52,022 nt of DNA from JAPOQD01 sp964620555 (GCA_964620555.1 CAZUGZ010000011.1:1-52022), one strand, 5' to 3'; positions 1 to 8,123 are shown, numbered from the stretch's first letter. A program made the numbers and translations. The notes: a model not told the origin generated them from the letters alone.

Positions 1-182
1 TCAATACCGCGCAGTTGGCAGTAGTGTTTGATGATAGCTTCTTCGCTGGGGATACCCAGAGCTTCCCGATCAATACCTCCAAGCCCGTTATAGTCCCCCT
101 GCCCCTCATTGGGCATGCGCAGAGAAACACAATAGTAGCTGAGGTCTGCCCATCGGCGAATTTCTCGGCGCTTTGCAAGCCA
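1..182 (-). pseudogene. C-terminal fragment of an APH-like phosphotransferase, 5' truncated
   Basis: Reading leftward, an open frame follows a stop at 183-185 and runs off the window edge. It contains ADLSYYC followed by GLGGIDREALGIPSEE and then a KHYCQLRG stretch, which I recognise as the tail of the APH/ACAD10-11-like phosphotransferase family (the part after the catalytic loop and DWE motif). The catalytic loop and whole N-terminal half are missing, because the frame closes about 11 codons before the recognisable homology starts. It is therefore a 5'-truncated remnant; its 3' end lies outside the window. A full-length member of a similar family lies at 1500-3002 on the other strand. Confidence 0.6.
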
Positions 183-278
183 CTAAAGCCTTGAAATGCT
201 GCTGCAAGCGTGGCGGCGGAATAGTCGATCCCGTATCATCCGGGCGACAGCCTTTCGGTTCGGAATGAAAGTCGAGTT

Positions 279-350
279 GTGACTCCGACGGACGATTTCA
301 TTCGCGCCTTGCCCAAGGCCGAATTGCACATGCATATCGAGAGCATGTAA
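279..350 (+). pseudogene. N-terminal fragment of an adenosine deaminase-like gene
   Basis: A GTG-initiated stretch of 23 codons reads M-T-P-T-D-D then FIRALPKAELHMHIE and stops at TAA. The string LPKAELHxHIE is the conserved N-terminal metal-binding start of adenosine/adenine deaminases, where the two histidines bind zinc. Family members are about 330 residues, so everything after the first strand is gone. The stop is followed at once by AT-rich sequence with an inverted repeat. I read it as a gene relic cut by a rearrangement, not as a small functional peptide. Confidence 0.6.
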
Positions 351-366
351 TTATACTTTATGTATT

Positions 367-431
367 AAAAGTAAAATAATTTGCGGCTTATATGCAGAAA
401 GTACAATAAGCCAGCGTGTTATTTTACTTTT
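367..431. repeat. Nested inverted repeat in AT-rich DNA
   Basis: A perfect 13-base inverted repeat, aaaagtaaaataa at 367-379 and ttattttactttt at 419-431, encloses a second one, ggcttat near 385 and ataagcc near 408. The whole 65 bp could fold into one long imperfect hairpin. It lies between the adenosine deaminase relic and the Fic relic and is far richer in A and T than its surroundings. It could be the end of a small non-autonomous element, an operator that belonged to the lost fic gene, or a terminator; the sequence does not decide. Confidence 0.5.
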
Positions 432-437
432 AGCTGA

Positions 438-611
438 TTTGGCGGAAGCCGGCCCGAGAATGCGCGTTTCGTCCCGCCGCCGCATACCGAAGTGCCGGAT
501 TGCATGGCCGATCTGGAAAGGTTTCTCAATGAAGACCACAAGTCCTTGCCGTCCCTGGTTCGGGCGGGACTGGCCCATGTGCAATTCGAGACCATTCACC
601 CGTTTCTCGAT
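438..611 (+). pseudogene. Fic-domain protein fragment, cut inside the catalytic motif
   Basis: The frame opens after a stop at 435-437 and reads RPENARFVPPP, then MADLERFLNED, LVRAGLAHVQFE and TIHPFLD. These are consecutive blocks of the Fic (AMP-transferase) family core. Family members continue HPFxDGNGRxGR, the catalytic and phosphate-binding loop; here the reading changes to unrelated sequence directly after HPFLD. Both the N-terminal part and everything from the GNGR loop onward are missing, so the enzyme cannot be active. The same frame runs on into the IS3 transposase relic, making a fused 121-codon reading frame up to 803. Confidence 0.75.
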
Positions 612-656
612 CTGTCAATCGCGGGAAATACGTGCTGCCATGATCGCCAGCCTTTT

Positions 657-803
657 CAGAATCGGCGGGTCCAACGGCCGCACAGCTCGCTGGGCTACAG
701 GCCACCCGCGCCACAAACCATCAAAACCAAACCAAAACTGCCTGCCTATGTGCAGCCAATACCGGATCAATTACAATGGCGCGTTCAACTAAACCCGAAC
801 TGA
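657..803 (+). mobile_element. IS3-family transposase (OrfB) C-terminal remnant
   Basis: In frame with the Fic fragment, the sequence reads RPHSSLGYRPPAPQ, the hallmark C-terminal end of IS3-family OrfB transposases (integrase-core proteins), followed by about 25 more residues and a TGA. The DDE catalytic core is absent and I see no OrfA or terminal inverted repeats nearby, so only the tail survives. Bases 612-656 between the Fic and transposase homologies are of unknown origin. The remnant suggests that IS insertion and deletion shaped this end of the window. Confidence 0.7.
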
Positions 804-870
804 CAACCTGGGCTCGTTAGTGGGGGCGGGTCATGAGTATTGCCAAAACCTTTGATAGGGAGTGAATGGA

Positions 871-1428
871 ATGACACAGATCACCGAAATAGAAGAACGC
901 AACAAAGCCTCGCTTACTGAGCTTTTTAAGAATCTTGGTCCCGGGCAAGATGCCTGGTTTGCCGCTTACGACAAGGCGTTTACCCCCGATGCCACCTGGT
1001 GGATGCAGGGCTGGCCACTGGTTATGGGTGTGGAAGAAATGAAAAACCAGGTACGCTGCCTCTACGCGCTGATGAATGCCACCGCGAACCCCATTTTGGA
1101 ATGGCGCAATATGGAAAGTTATGACGGCGGAAAAACCATAATCTACGAGCGTAAAGGATCATTTGCCGATGCGGATGGGAATACGATCACCAACTGGGAC
1201 ATTATGGGAATATTCAAGTTCAATGATGAAGGAAAAATCATTGCTGTACGGGACTACTTTGATAACACTGGCCCCTATGGTGTTTTGCGAGAATTATTTC
1301 CTGAAGAAATGATCATGCAGGTACACGATACTGGCCGAGCTACTCACCCGCTTAAGGAGGGTAGAATTGAGGACCCACACTTCTACAAAAACATGCTCGC
1401 GCAGCTGCAAGAGGCGTCTGCCGCCTAG
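871..1428 (+). CDS. SnoaL-like / NTF2-fold protein
   Basis: This encodes 185 residues. ATG at 871 is preferred over GTG at 862 because AGGGAG sits 9 bases before it. The aromatic-rich first half (GPGQDAWFAAYDKAF, then WWMQGWPLVMG) and the second half ending in WDIMGIFKFNDEGKI followed by AVRDYFD are typical of the SnoaL-like/limonene epoxide hydrolase group of NTF2-fold proteins, which are small cone-shaped enzymes or binding proteins for hydrophobic ligands. Which activity applies cannot be told. It is the first gene of a three-gene unit with an APH-like kinase and a DUF7065/7064-like protein, 71 bp before the next start, suggesting work on a shared small molecule. Base composition is lower in GC than in the glycan loci. 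Confidence 0.75.
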   Translation: MTQITEIEERNKASLTELFKNLGPGQDAWFAAYDKAFTPDATWWMQGWPLVMGVEEMKNQVRCLYALMNATANPILEWRNMESYDGGKTIIYERKGSFADADGNTITNWDIMGIFKFNDEGKIIAVRDYFDNTGPYGVLRELFPEEMIMQVHDTGRATHPLKEGRIEDPHFYKNMLAQLQEASAA

Positions 1429-1499
1429 CCAAATCTTTAAATGACCTGACAGTCAAATTGTTTTGATCTGTCATCGGTTGTTGAAAATAGAGATCAATA

Positions 1500-3002
1500 A
1501 TGCGATTTACCAATGAAGAAACGTTGCGAGCCTTAGTAAAGGCCGCGAAATACGGCATTGCGAGCGAACTGCCAGCAACACCAACGTCGCAAGTAGCGTT
1601 AGGCACGATTGTGTACGGTTTGGAAGAGCTGCTAAAACGCGAAACCGTGCAGCAGGAAATCTTTGCGAAATTACATCCCGAAGGAACTGATCTGGTTGCC
1701 CGTCAAATCGATTTTCTTGCGGGTTTAAACGTTGCAGGTATTGGAGACCTGAAAGCCAGGCGGGAAGAAATAGTCAAACTGGAACCCGCAGCGGACTCTG
1801 TTTCAGCTAACTATAACAAGTATGAAGCACTGGCAGTGCTGATGGAGGACTGCTGTCGGATTTTGTTCAGCGAGAGAGAACACGCAAGCAGTGATCAGCA
1901 GGCGACTATGTCGGCATTGATGAAAGAGTCCGCCGATTGGGAGATGCGTTTTCACGAGCTGAATCAGGCTCCGCCTGAAGAAGAAGCCGCGCAACTCGTA
2001 GAGTCAACCTTGGCAGCCAGTGATGTCGAAGCATTCATCGCCAGGCAATCACCTGAAGGCAAAGCGATGTCGGTGCAAAACATTAAGCGCGTTTTGGGTG
2101 GGTTCGGCAAGGAAACCTGGCTGTTTGATCTCGTCAATGCAGACAATAGCGAGGCCATGGTGCTGCGGCGAAATAAGCAGGCACCTGGCTCGCTGGACCG
2201 GGGAAGCTGGCAGATCGATCGCGAGTTTGAGATTGTCCAGATGGTTCATGAGCAGGGCATTATCGTGCCTGCGCCTCTGTGGCTGGGCTGCAATGAGCCA
2301 AACTTTGCAGATGATTTCTACGTTTGTCGCCGCGTTGCTGGCGGGCCGATGGGCACGTTCATGAAAGGCAATGACGATCTCAATGAAACCATATGGTTTC
2401 AGGTCGCCGAGCAATTAGCCAGGCTGCATACAATTCCTATTGAGTATTTTGACGACTATATCCGGAAAAATGAAGGCGAATCGCTGGTGGGTTGCACCGC
2501 TGGCCAGGGAATGAAGCATTATCTGGATTGGTGGCACAACTGGTGGAAGGAGTTTGATCGTGAAAGCTCACCGCTGGAAATCTACCTGTTTGACTGGTTG
2601 TACAGGCACGTGCCGGATGACCCGCGCCCTGCCAGCCTGATTCACAGTGATTTTGGCCCGCACAACATGATGTACGACAACAATCAACTCACAGCTATCC
2701 TGGACTGGGAGGCGGTATTATTCGGCAGCCCTGCCATTGATTTGGCCTACGTCAAGCGATGGGTCACCGAAACCATGGAATGGTCGCGCTTTGTTGACCA
2801 TTACGAAGCTAGCGGAGGCCCCAGGATCGATCCATCAGAATATGCGTACTGTAATGCACTGATGTACACACGAACATTAACTGCCACAAGACAATCCGTG
2901 GCCAGCGTTCGTTACCACAATTCAACCGAATTTAAAGAGTATCTATTGGATACACAATTTGCACCCACCATGATGCGCATGGCATACGACAGCACAATAT
3001 GA
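1500..3002 (+). CDS. APH-family phosphotransferase with N-terminal helical domain
   Basis: The protein has 500 residues. Residues 1 to about 190 form a mostly helical acidic region of unknown role. From about 195 onward it is an aminoglycoside phosphotransferase/ACAD10-11-like kinase fold: the nucleotide-binding lobe, then the catalytic loop HSDFGPHNMM near residues 381-390 (Asp as base, Asn for metal) and LDWE near 400-403, which stands for the DFG motif. The catalytic residues are present, so it should be an active small-molecule kinase. Relatives occur in catabolic clusters for hydroxylated or terpenoid-like compounds, and a resistance role is unlikely in this setting. The start ATG follows a weak AGAGATC site; the next gene begins 21 bp downstream. 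Confidence 0.8.
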   Translation: MRFTNEETLRALVKAAKYGIASELPATPTSQVALGTIVYGLEELLKRETVQQEIFAKLHPEGTDLVARQIDFLAGLNVAGIGDLKARREEIVKLEPAADSVSANYNKYEALAVLMEDCCRILFSEREHASSDQQATMSALMKESADWEMRFHELNQAPPEEEAAQLVESTLAASDVEAFIARQSPEGKAMSVQNIKRVLGGFGKETWLFDLVNADNSEAMVLRRNKQAPGSLDRGSWQIDREFEIVQMVHEQGIIVPAPLWLGCNEPNFADDFYVCRRVAGGPMGTFMKGNDDLNETIWFQVAEQLARLHTIPIEYFDDYIRKNEGESLVGCTAGQGMKHYLDWWHNWWKEFDRESSPLEIYLFDWLYRHVPDDPRPASLIHSDFGPHNMMYDNNQLTAILDWEAVLFGSPAIDLAYVKRWVTETMEWSRFVDHYEASGGPRIDPSEYAYCNALMYTRTLTATRQSVASVRYHNSTEFKEYLLDTQFAPTMMRMAYDSTI

Positions 3003-3023
3003 CAACGAGTTGAACAGGAGATT

Positions 3024-4025
3024 ATGATGAAAGTTATTGGCGAAGGTTCGGTCCACTTTTACGAGAGCCAGGATGAATGTCCGCACGCGCCTGAGAGCGA
3101 AGAGGGAGGCGGCGAAGAATACTGGCAGGAAAGCATTGTGCTTTATTTGTGGGACGTCGAGCAGGAAGTTTACGTGTTTTTCCGGCTGGGGCAAACACCG
3201 AACTACAAGGGTGGTACCGCGAGTTTGTGGGCGAACGTCTGGACGCCCGAATATTTGCATAAATATACCAATGACGAAATTCCCTATGACGGGACAGGGC
3301 GCTCAGAAAAAACACTTTCGGTGGGCGACGACCTGTGCAGCTACACCTATGACGGCAAGCACAACTGGCAATATAAAACTGACGAGGTCAGCGCGTCGCT
3401 GGTGATGGAGGATTACCATCAGGGGGTGGGCTATTTCCCCGAGTCTGCGGGATCGCTGTCGAGTGAAACCGCAAAAAATCATATGGAGGCGACCGGCTGG
3501 GTAACGGGCAGCGTATCGGTTAAAGGTAAAACCTATCAGGTGGCCGGCACCGGTTGGCGAGACCATTCCTGGGGTAAACGAAACTGGCTGGGGATTCTTT
3601 CGCACCGATTTTATCCGGCAATGTTTGGCAAGGAATTTAATTTATTTTGTGTCACTTTTGTTGGCGCAGACGGAAACCTTGTCAAATTCGGGACGGTGAT
3701 CGAGGGCGATGAGGTCCGCTTTGTCGATACCTTCGAAGTCATTGCCTACATGGGTGAAGACGGGGTCAGCAATTGCGGTGGTCGACTCCTACTCGAACTC
3801 GATGGAGAAACACGTGTCATCGAGTATGAGCCTATTGGTAAAGGTGCTATTTCGATGAACCACGGCTTTCCCTGTGTCGATACCCTGTGTAAGGTTCGAA
3901 TGGATGGCAAGCTCGGTGTTGGCATCGCGGAGACATCCAATCGTGCCCAAAATGGTAGCGATATGCCAAATGTGTTCCCAAGCTCGCACGGTGTCATTGA
4001 AAACGGGCTTTTCAAGCAAGACTAG
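3024..4025 (+). CDS. DUF7065/DUF7064-like lipocalin-type protein
   Basis: This 333-residue protein starts at ATG 3024 (a second ATG follows at 3027) behind CAGGAGA. It has no signal peptide or membrane segment. The central motif GTGWRDHSWGKRNW near residues 177-190, together with regular beta-strand spacing on both sides, matches the tandem DUF7065-DUF7064 proteins, which resemble AttH/CrtC-type double lipocalins. That fold binds or transforms hydrophobic ligands such as terpenoids. I cannot name the reaction. It lies 21 bp after the APH-like kinase gene and is probably cotranscribed. It is convergent with the chimeric gene at 4088, with 62 bp between and no clear terminator. Confidence 0.7.
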   Translation: MMKVIGEGSVHFYESQDECPHAPESEEGGGEEYWQESIVLYLWDVEQEVYVFFRLGQTPNYKGGTASLWANVWTPEYLHKYTNDEIPYDGTGRSEKTLSVGDDLCSYTYDGKHNWQYKTDEVSASLVMEDYHQGVGYFPESAGSLSSETAKNHMEATGWVTGSVSVKGKTYQVAGTGWRDHSWGKRNWLGILSHRFYPAMFGKEFNLFCVTFVGADGNLVKFGTVIEGDEVRFVDTFEVIAYMGEDGVSNCGGRLLLELDGETRVIEYEPIGKGAISMNHGFPCVDTLCKVRMDGKLGVGIAETSNRAQNGSDMPNVFPSSHGVIENGLFKQD

Positions 4026-4087
4026 CAAGTCAAGTGCACTCCGTTGAACGTTGACCGCCTTCTTATCGCCTGCGTAATGAAGGAGAA

Positions 4088-5011
4088 CTACAACCAGGAA
4101 CTCTGATGGAGTTCGCGCCAGGGGATGCATTCGATTTGCGAACGCTCATGTCCCTGGCCGCCGCCGAAAACGAGCCGCTTGGTCAGGGCGCTGTCAAGCA
4201 ATTCTTCCAATCGCTGCAGCGGGCGCAGGAAGCTCCCATCCATTGTTGTGGCTGATTTCACCTCGCAGCCGATCAATGAGAGGCCCCTGCGTATCACGAT
4301 GTCGACCTCGGGTCCGCGGGTGGCCCGGAAGTGAAACATGCCGCCTGTTTCGCCGCGGTGCGTTCGATGTTTGAAGATCTCGGCCGCCACCCAGCTTTCG
4401 AATATTGCCCCGCGCAAGGGATGGCGCCGCAATTCGTCCGCGGATCGAATGCCCAGCAGCCGGCAGGCAAGTCCGCTATCCAGAAAATGCAGCTTGGGCG
4501 TTTTCACAAGTTGCTTGCGCAAATTGCCATGCCAGGCGGGCAGGCGGAAAATGACGAAACTCGCTTCCAGCGCCGAAATCCAGGCGCGGACCGTATTGTG
4601 GGATACGCCCGCGTCCCCCCCGATAGTCGAGAGATTGATCTCCTGGGCGCAACGGCCCGCCGCCAGGGCTTTCAACAGCAGTTGGCCCTGCTCGCCACTG
4701 AGCCGCCCACCGAAGACCACGCTGCCCTCGTCTTCGGTGTAACAGTAAAAGTGTTCTTTCCCCGGCTCCCGCCCTGGTTCCGTCGAGGCCTCCTCTGGTG
4801 GACGGCACCGGCGGTACTTGCGCACCACCCGCTCGACGTGGGCCGCGGTGCCGTGGCGGGCGATGTCCAGTAGATACTCTTCATTTTCGGGAGTGGCGAC
4901 ACGGGTCATGGCGCGCACCTTGGAATAGCTGATCTGGCCCTGCTCGAAGGCGGCATCGATCAACGGCAGGGCAGGCAGGGCGCGGGCCACGCGCACGTTC
5001 TCCCGGGCCAC
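4088..5011 (-). pseudogene. In-frame chimera: DUF222 (HNH-type) N part fused to DUF4143 ATPase C part
   Basis: Residues 1 to about 115 (GTG at 5011) carry the DUF222 region of HNH/13E12-type endonuclease proteins: VRVARALPALPLIDAAF, SYSKVRAMTRVATPENE and GRLSGEQGQLLLKAL. From about residue 117 the text changes to the C-terminal half of a DUF4143 AAA-family ATPase: GGDAGVSHNTVRAWISALEA, KLHFLDSGLACRLLGI, then RGPEVDIVI and CEVKSAT, to a natural end. The join lies near 4650-4665 at LLKALAAGRCAQEINL. The DUF222 part keeps no HNH motif and the ATPase part keeps no Walker motifs. In-frame DUF222-like residues (LAHWLNWQCGISHP) continue upstream to about 5058, where a dispersed repeat replaces the N-terminus, and no convincing start remains. 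I call it a non-functional fusion. Confidence 0.75.
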
Positions 5012-5058
5012 CGGGTGGCTGATACCACATTGCCAGTTCAGCCAATGGGCGAGAGAGC

Positions 5059-5083
5059 GGATGCCGGCTTGCGCCGGAATGAC
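5059..5083. repeat. Short dispersed palindromic repeat
   Basis: The sequence ggatgccggcttgcgccgg followed by aatgac has a CCGGC / GCCGG stem around TTGC. It resembles the abundant intergenic repeat family translated as VIPAQAGI in many proteobacteria. It sits exactly where the DUF222 homology stops, so it probably marks the rearrangement that removed the gene's N-terminus. I noticed no second copy in this window. Confidence 0.55.
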
Positions 5084-5147
5084 GATCGGGCAGCACCGCC
5101 ATGCCCCGCAAAGACACGGTTTTTGCCGCTGCCACGGGCTGTTATGA

Positions 5148-5948
5148 TTGCTGGCTTGCGTCGGGAAAGCCAGCGGGACAGCATCCTTGTACAGGCAATA
5201 CTTCGAACTGATCAGATACCGGGTGTTCGTCGATCTGAAAAGCGAGAGCGCGCAGGGTCATCTGGGAGTGCTGTGGTGGGTGTTGGAACCGCTGTTGTTC
5301 CTGCTGGTGTTCTATCTCATATTCGAAGTGTTTTTGCAGCGGGGCGGCCCCGGCTTCGTCGGTTTCCTGCTGTGTGGCCTGGTGTTCTGGCGCTGGTTCG
5401 ATGCCACCACCAAGCGCGCCATGGTTTCCATACACAACGGTATCGGCATCATCAACCAGGTCTATTTGCCGAAGTGGATCTTCCCCGCCACCGAGGTGGC
5501 CTCGGGCACGGTCAAATTCACCTTTGTGCTGGCCCTGTTTGTGCTGTTCTGCGTGGCCTACGTCGGTCGGGTCTCCAGCGCGTGGCTGTTGCTGCCGCTA
5601 CTGTTGCTGGTGCAACTGCTGTTGATTGGGGGGGTGTCGCTGCTGCTGGCGCTGGTGGTACCGTTTTATCCCGATATCCGCAAGCTCATCGACAATGCCA
5701 TGCTGTTGCTGTTCTACCTGAGCGGCATTTTTTTCGATATCGACAAACTGAACGATGAGCTGCAGTTCTGGCTGCTGCTGAACCCCATGGCGGTGCTGAT
5801 TCAGCAATACCGGCTGGTGTTGCTGCAACAGACTGCGCCGGACTGGCTGGCACTGCTCTATGTCCTGCTGCTGGCCCTGCCCTGTCTGCTGCTGGGGGTG
5901 GTGGTTTGCCGCAGCCTGGACAAACGATACCTGCGGGTAATCAATTGA
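5148..5948 (+). CDS. wzm: ABC-2 type polysaccharide/O-antigen export permease
   Basis: Up to 266 residues from TTG 5148; TTG 5187 gives the family-typical opening YRQYFELIRYR and may be the true start. The N-terminal part ending in DLKSE, the segment LGVLWWVLEPLLF, and about six hydrophobic helices match the ABC-2 membrane permeases (Wzm/KpsM/TagG type) that move lipid-linked polysaccharide across the inner membrane. Its stop TGA overlaps the TTG start of the ATPase gene, so the two are translationally coupled and form one exporter. It heads a five-gene unit continuing with three oxygenase genes. Gene symbol by family only. Confidence 0.85.
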   Translation: MLACVGKASGTASLYRQYFELIRYRVFVDLKSESAQGHLGVLWWVLEPLLFLLVFYLIFEVFLQRGGPGFVGFLLCGLVFWRWFDATTKRAMVSIHNGIGIINQVYLPKWIFPATEVASGTVKFTFVLALFVLFCVAYVGRVSSAWLLLPLLLLVQLLLIGGVSLLLALVVPFYPDIRKLIDNAMLLLFYLSGIFFDIDKLNDELQFWLLLNPMAVLIQQYRLVLLQQTAPDWLALLYVLLLALPCLLLGVVVCRSLDKRYLRVIN

Positions 5949-7117
5949 ACGCCGCGGCAGAGGTGTACCGACCCACGGACCCGAGTGAGCGGCAGTTGCT
6001 GGTGCAACTTCGCCAGGTCGGCCTGCAATACCGGGTCAAGACCGCGTCCGGCCAGGCGGGGCAGCACTGGGTGCTGGAAAACGTGGACCTGGACCTGTAT
6101 CGCGGGCAGACCATCGGCCTGATCGGCAGAAATGGCGCCGGCAAAAGCTCGCTGTTGCGAGTCATGGCGGGCCTGATCGATTGCGACCGCGGGAGCCTCG
6201 TGAACCGGGCCGGGAGAACCGTGCTGCTGAGCTTTCGCCTGGGTTTCAACAATTTGTTGAGCGGGCGCGAAAACGCCGTCTACATGGGCCTGCTGCTGGG
6301 CATGACCCGGCGTGAAATTGAAAGCAGGCTGGACCACATAGCCGACTTTTCGGAGTTGGGCGAAGCCCTGGAGATGCCGCTGGGCCAGTATTCCTCGGGG
6401 ATGCGCGCGCGGCTGGGTTTTTCCATTGCCATACAGGTCGACGCCGACATCATCCTGATCGACGAGGCCCTGGGGGTCGGTGACCACGCCTTTCGGCAAA
6501 AATCGGTGGCGCAGATGAAGGACTGGATACAGACCGACAAAACCGTGGTTTTCGTATCACACGACCAACAGCATGTGAAGGATCTCTGCGACCAGGTACT
6601 GTGGCTGGAAAACGGCCGCATCGTCGATGCGGGCCACCCCGATGCGGTATTTGATCACTACAACGAATTCGATCACATCGTAGCTCGCCTGGCGGCGGAC
6701 CTGGGCATCAGCGAGGTAGCGGTGCGGACCCATCCACGCACCGCCGAGCCCCTGGCCTGGATGCGCCGGTTCCGGAGCAGAGTCAAGTCCGAATGGAACG
6801 AGGAAGATGTCGTCGACCCACGGCAGCAAGCGTCGGGCCTGCGCATCTATCGACCCGGCAGATCGTCGCCCCACAGCCAGGTGGTTGAGGAAGAATGTGG
6901 TTCCAGTGCGTGGATAGAAAATGCGCGGCAGATCGCCCGTGGCAGGCGTGACGACATCGCGGCCTGCCACAGCGGATACCTGGAGATCAGCGAGTCGCTG
7001 CTGGCCGGTTTGAATCTCACCGCGGAGCAGTACCGGGACTCCCAGCTTTGCCGGCGTATACTGGACTCCCTGGTGCGGGTGGGCGAGTCCCACGGCATCG
7101 AAAAATTGAACTACTAA
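5945..7117 (+). CDS. wzt: ABC polysaccharide export ATPase with unrecognised C-terminal extension
   Basis: From TTG 5945 (overlapping the permease stop) the protein is about 390 residues. Walker A GRNGAGKSS lies near 60-68, the signature YSSGMRARLGFS near 149-160, Walker B IILIDEALG near 168-176 and the H-loop VSHD near 204-207. The ATPase module ends near residue 245. The remaining roughly 145 residues are charged and contain no carbohydrate-binding sandwich that I can recognise, unlike the C-terminal domain of classical Wzt. It should power export of a lipid-linked glycan with the upstream permease. The extension may read a terminal modification of the glycan or recruit the oxygenases encoded just after it; that is inference. 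Confidence 0.85.
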   Translation: MNAAAEVYRPTDPSERQLLVQLRQVGLQYRVKTASGQAGQHWVLENVDLDLYRGQTIGLIGRNGAGKSSLLRVMAGLIDCDRGSLVNRAGRTVLLSFRLGFNNLLSGRENAVYMGLLLGMTRREIESRLDHIADFSELGEALEMPLGQYSSGMRARLGFSIAIQVDADIILIDEALGVGDHAFRQKSVAQMKDWIQTDKTVVFVSHDQQHVKDLCDQVLWLENGRIVDAGHPDAVFDHYNEFDHIVARLAADLGISEVAVRTHPRTAEPLAWMRRFRSRVKSEWNEEDVVDPRQQASGLRIYRPGRSSPHSQVVEEECGSSAWIENARQIARGRRDDIAACHSGYLEISESLLAGLNLTAEQYRDSQLCRRILDSLVRVGESHGIEKLNY

Positions 7118-7121
7118 CGGC

Positions 7122-8123
7122 ATGAACAACTTTCAGGATGTCAGTCACCTGTTGACCAACCCGGCCAGTTTGTCGGCGCGTTTTCAGCAGGACGGTTATA
7201 TCTACCTGAAGCGCGTGGTCGAACCGGCGAAGCTGTGGGCCCTGCGCCGCGACATCCTCAATATCTGCCAGCAGCAGCAGTGGCTGAAGCCGGGTACCGA
7301 AGTGGAGGAGGGGATCTGCTGGACGGTGCCGAAAGTGGAAGGGGAAGAGGACTACTTCGCGGCCTACGATGAAATCCAGAAACTGGAGGCCCTGCATGCC
7401 CTGGCCCACGACCCGGCCATCATCCGGATCATGCAGGCATTGCTGGGGGCCTCGGCCTTCCCCCATCCCCTGTCGATTTGCCGGCTGGCCTTTCCCGACA
7501 GCGGGGCCTGGATCACTCCACCGCACCAGGATTACCCCAACAACCAGGGCACCGAAAATCTCTATGCCTGCTGGATACCTCTCTCCGACTGTCCCCGTCA
7601 ACAGGCCGGACTGGAAGTCCTGGAAGGCTCCCATCGGCTGGGTTTGCTGCCTTTGAAATTCGCATTGGGCGCCGGTCATCGTCAGGCGGACCTGGGTAAC
7701 GAGGCCGAGGCCCTGGATTGGGTGGGCGGCGACTTCGAGTTGGGCGATGTGCTGGTTTTTCACAGTTTGACGGTCCATCGCTCCGGGTCCAACTCGACCC
7801 GGTGCCTGCGCATTTCGGTGGATTATCGCTATCAGGCGGAACATGAGCCACTGACCGCTCATTGCCTGCAACCCCACTTCCAACGCCTGAGCTGGGAGCA
7901 GATTTACCGCGGCTGGCAGAGTCCTGATCTACCCTACTACTGGCACAACAAATCGTACCAGGTCGTACCCTGGCGATCCGAGTTGCAGGAACTTCCCGCA
8001 GCGCATTTCGCCGAGGCAGTGCGCATGAAACGGGAATTTGACCGGCAGCGGCAGCAGTTGCGAAAAAAATATGCTCATCAGCCCGGGGCGGGGAAGGACC
8101 AGGTGACAGAGGTACCCGAATGA
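7122..8123 (+). CDS. Phytanoyl-CoA dioxygenase (PhyH) family protein
   Basis: This 333-residue cytosolic protein has the metal triad of Fe(II)/2-oxoglutarate oxygenases: HQD in PPHQDYP near residues 132-138 and the distal His in VHRSGS near 218, followed by the Arg of the CLRIS strand that would bind 2-oxoglutarate. The strand LEVLEGSHRLG is typical of PhyH proteins. Members hydroxylate lipids, amino acids or sugars. Its place directly after the exporter ATPase (4 bp gap) and its 4-base ATGA overlap with the next oxygenase gene argue for a glycan or glycolipid substrate. Start ATG 7122. The Gln/Arg/Lys-rich C-terminal tail after about residue 300 looks disordered. Confidence 0.85.
   Translation: MNNFQDVSHLLTNPASLSARFQQDGYIYLKRVVEPAKLWALRRDILNICQQQQWLKPGTEVEEGICWTVPKVEGEEDYFAAYDEIQKLEALHALAHDPAIIRIMQALLGASAFPHPLSICRLAFPDSGAWITPPHQDYPNNQGTENLYACWIPLSDCPRQQAGLEVLEGSHRLGLLPLKFALGAGHRQADLGNEAEALDWVGGDFELGDVLVFHSLTVHRSGSNSTRCLRISVDYRYQAEHEPLTAHCLQPHFQRLSWEQIYRGWQSPDLPYYWHNKSYQVVPWRSELQELPAAHFAEAVRMKREFDRQRQQLRKKYAHQPGAGKDQVTEVPE

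Noticed and set aside
438..803. Intact IS3 element
   Set aside because: Only the transposase tail is present; no OrfA, no DDE core and no terminal inverted repeats were found.
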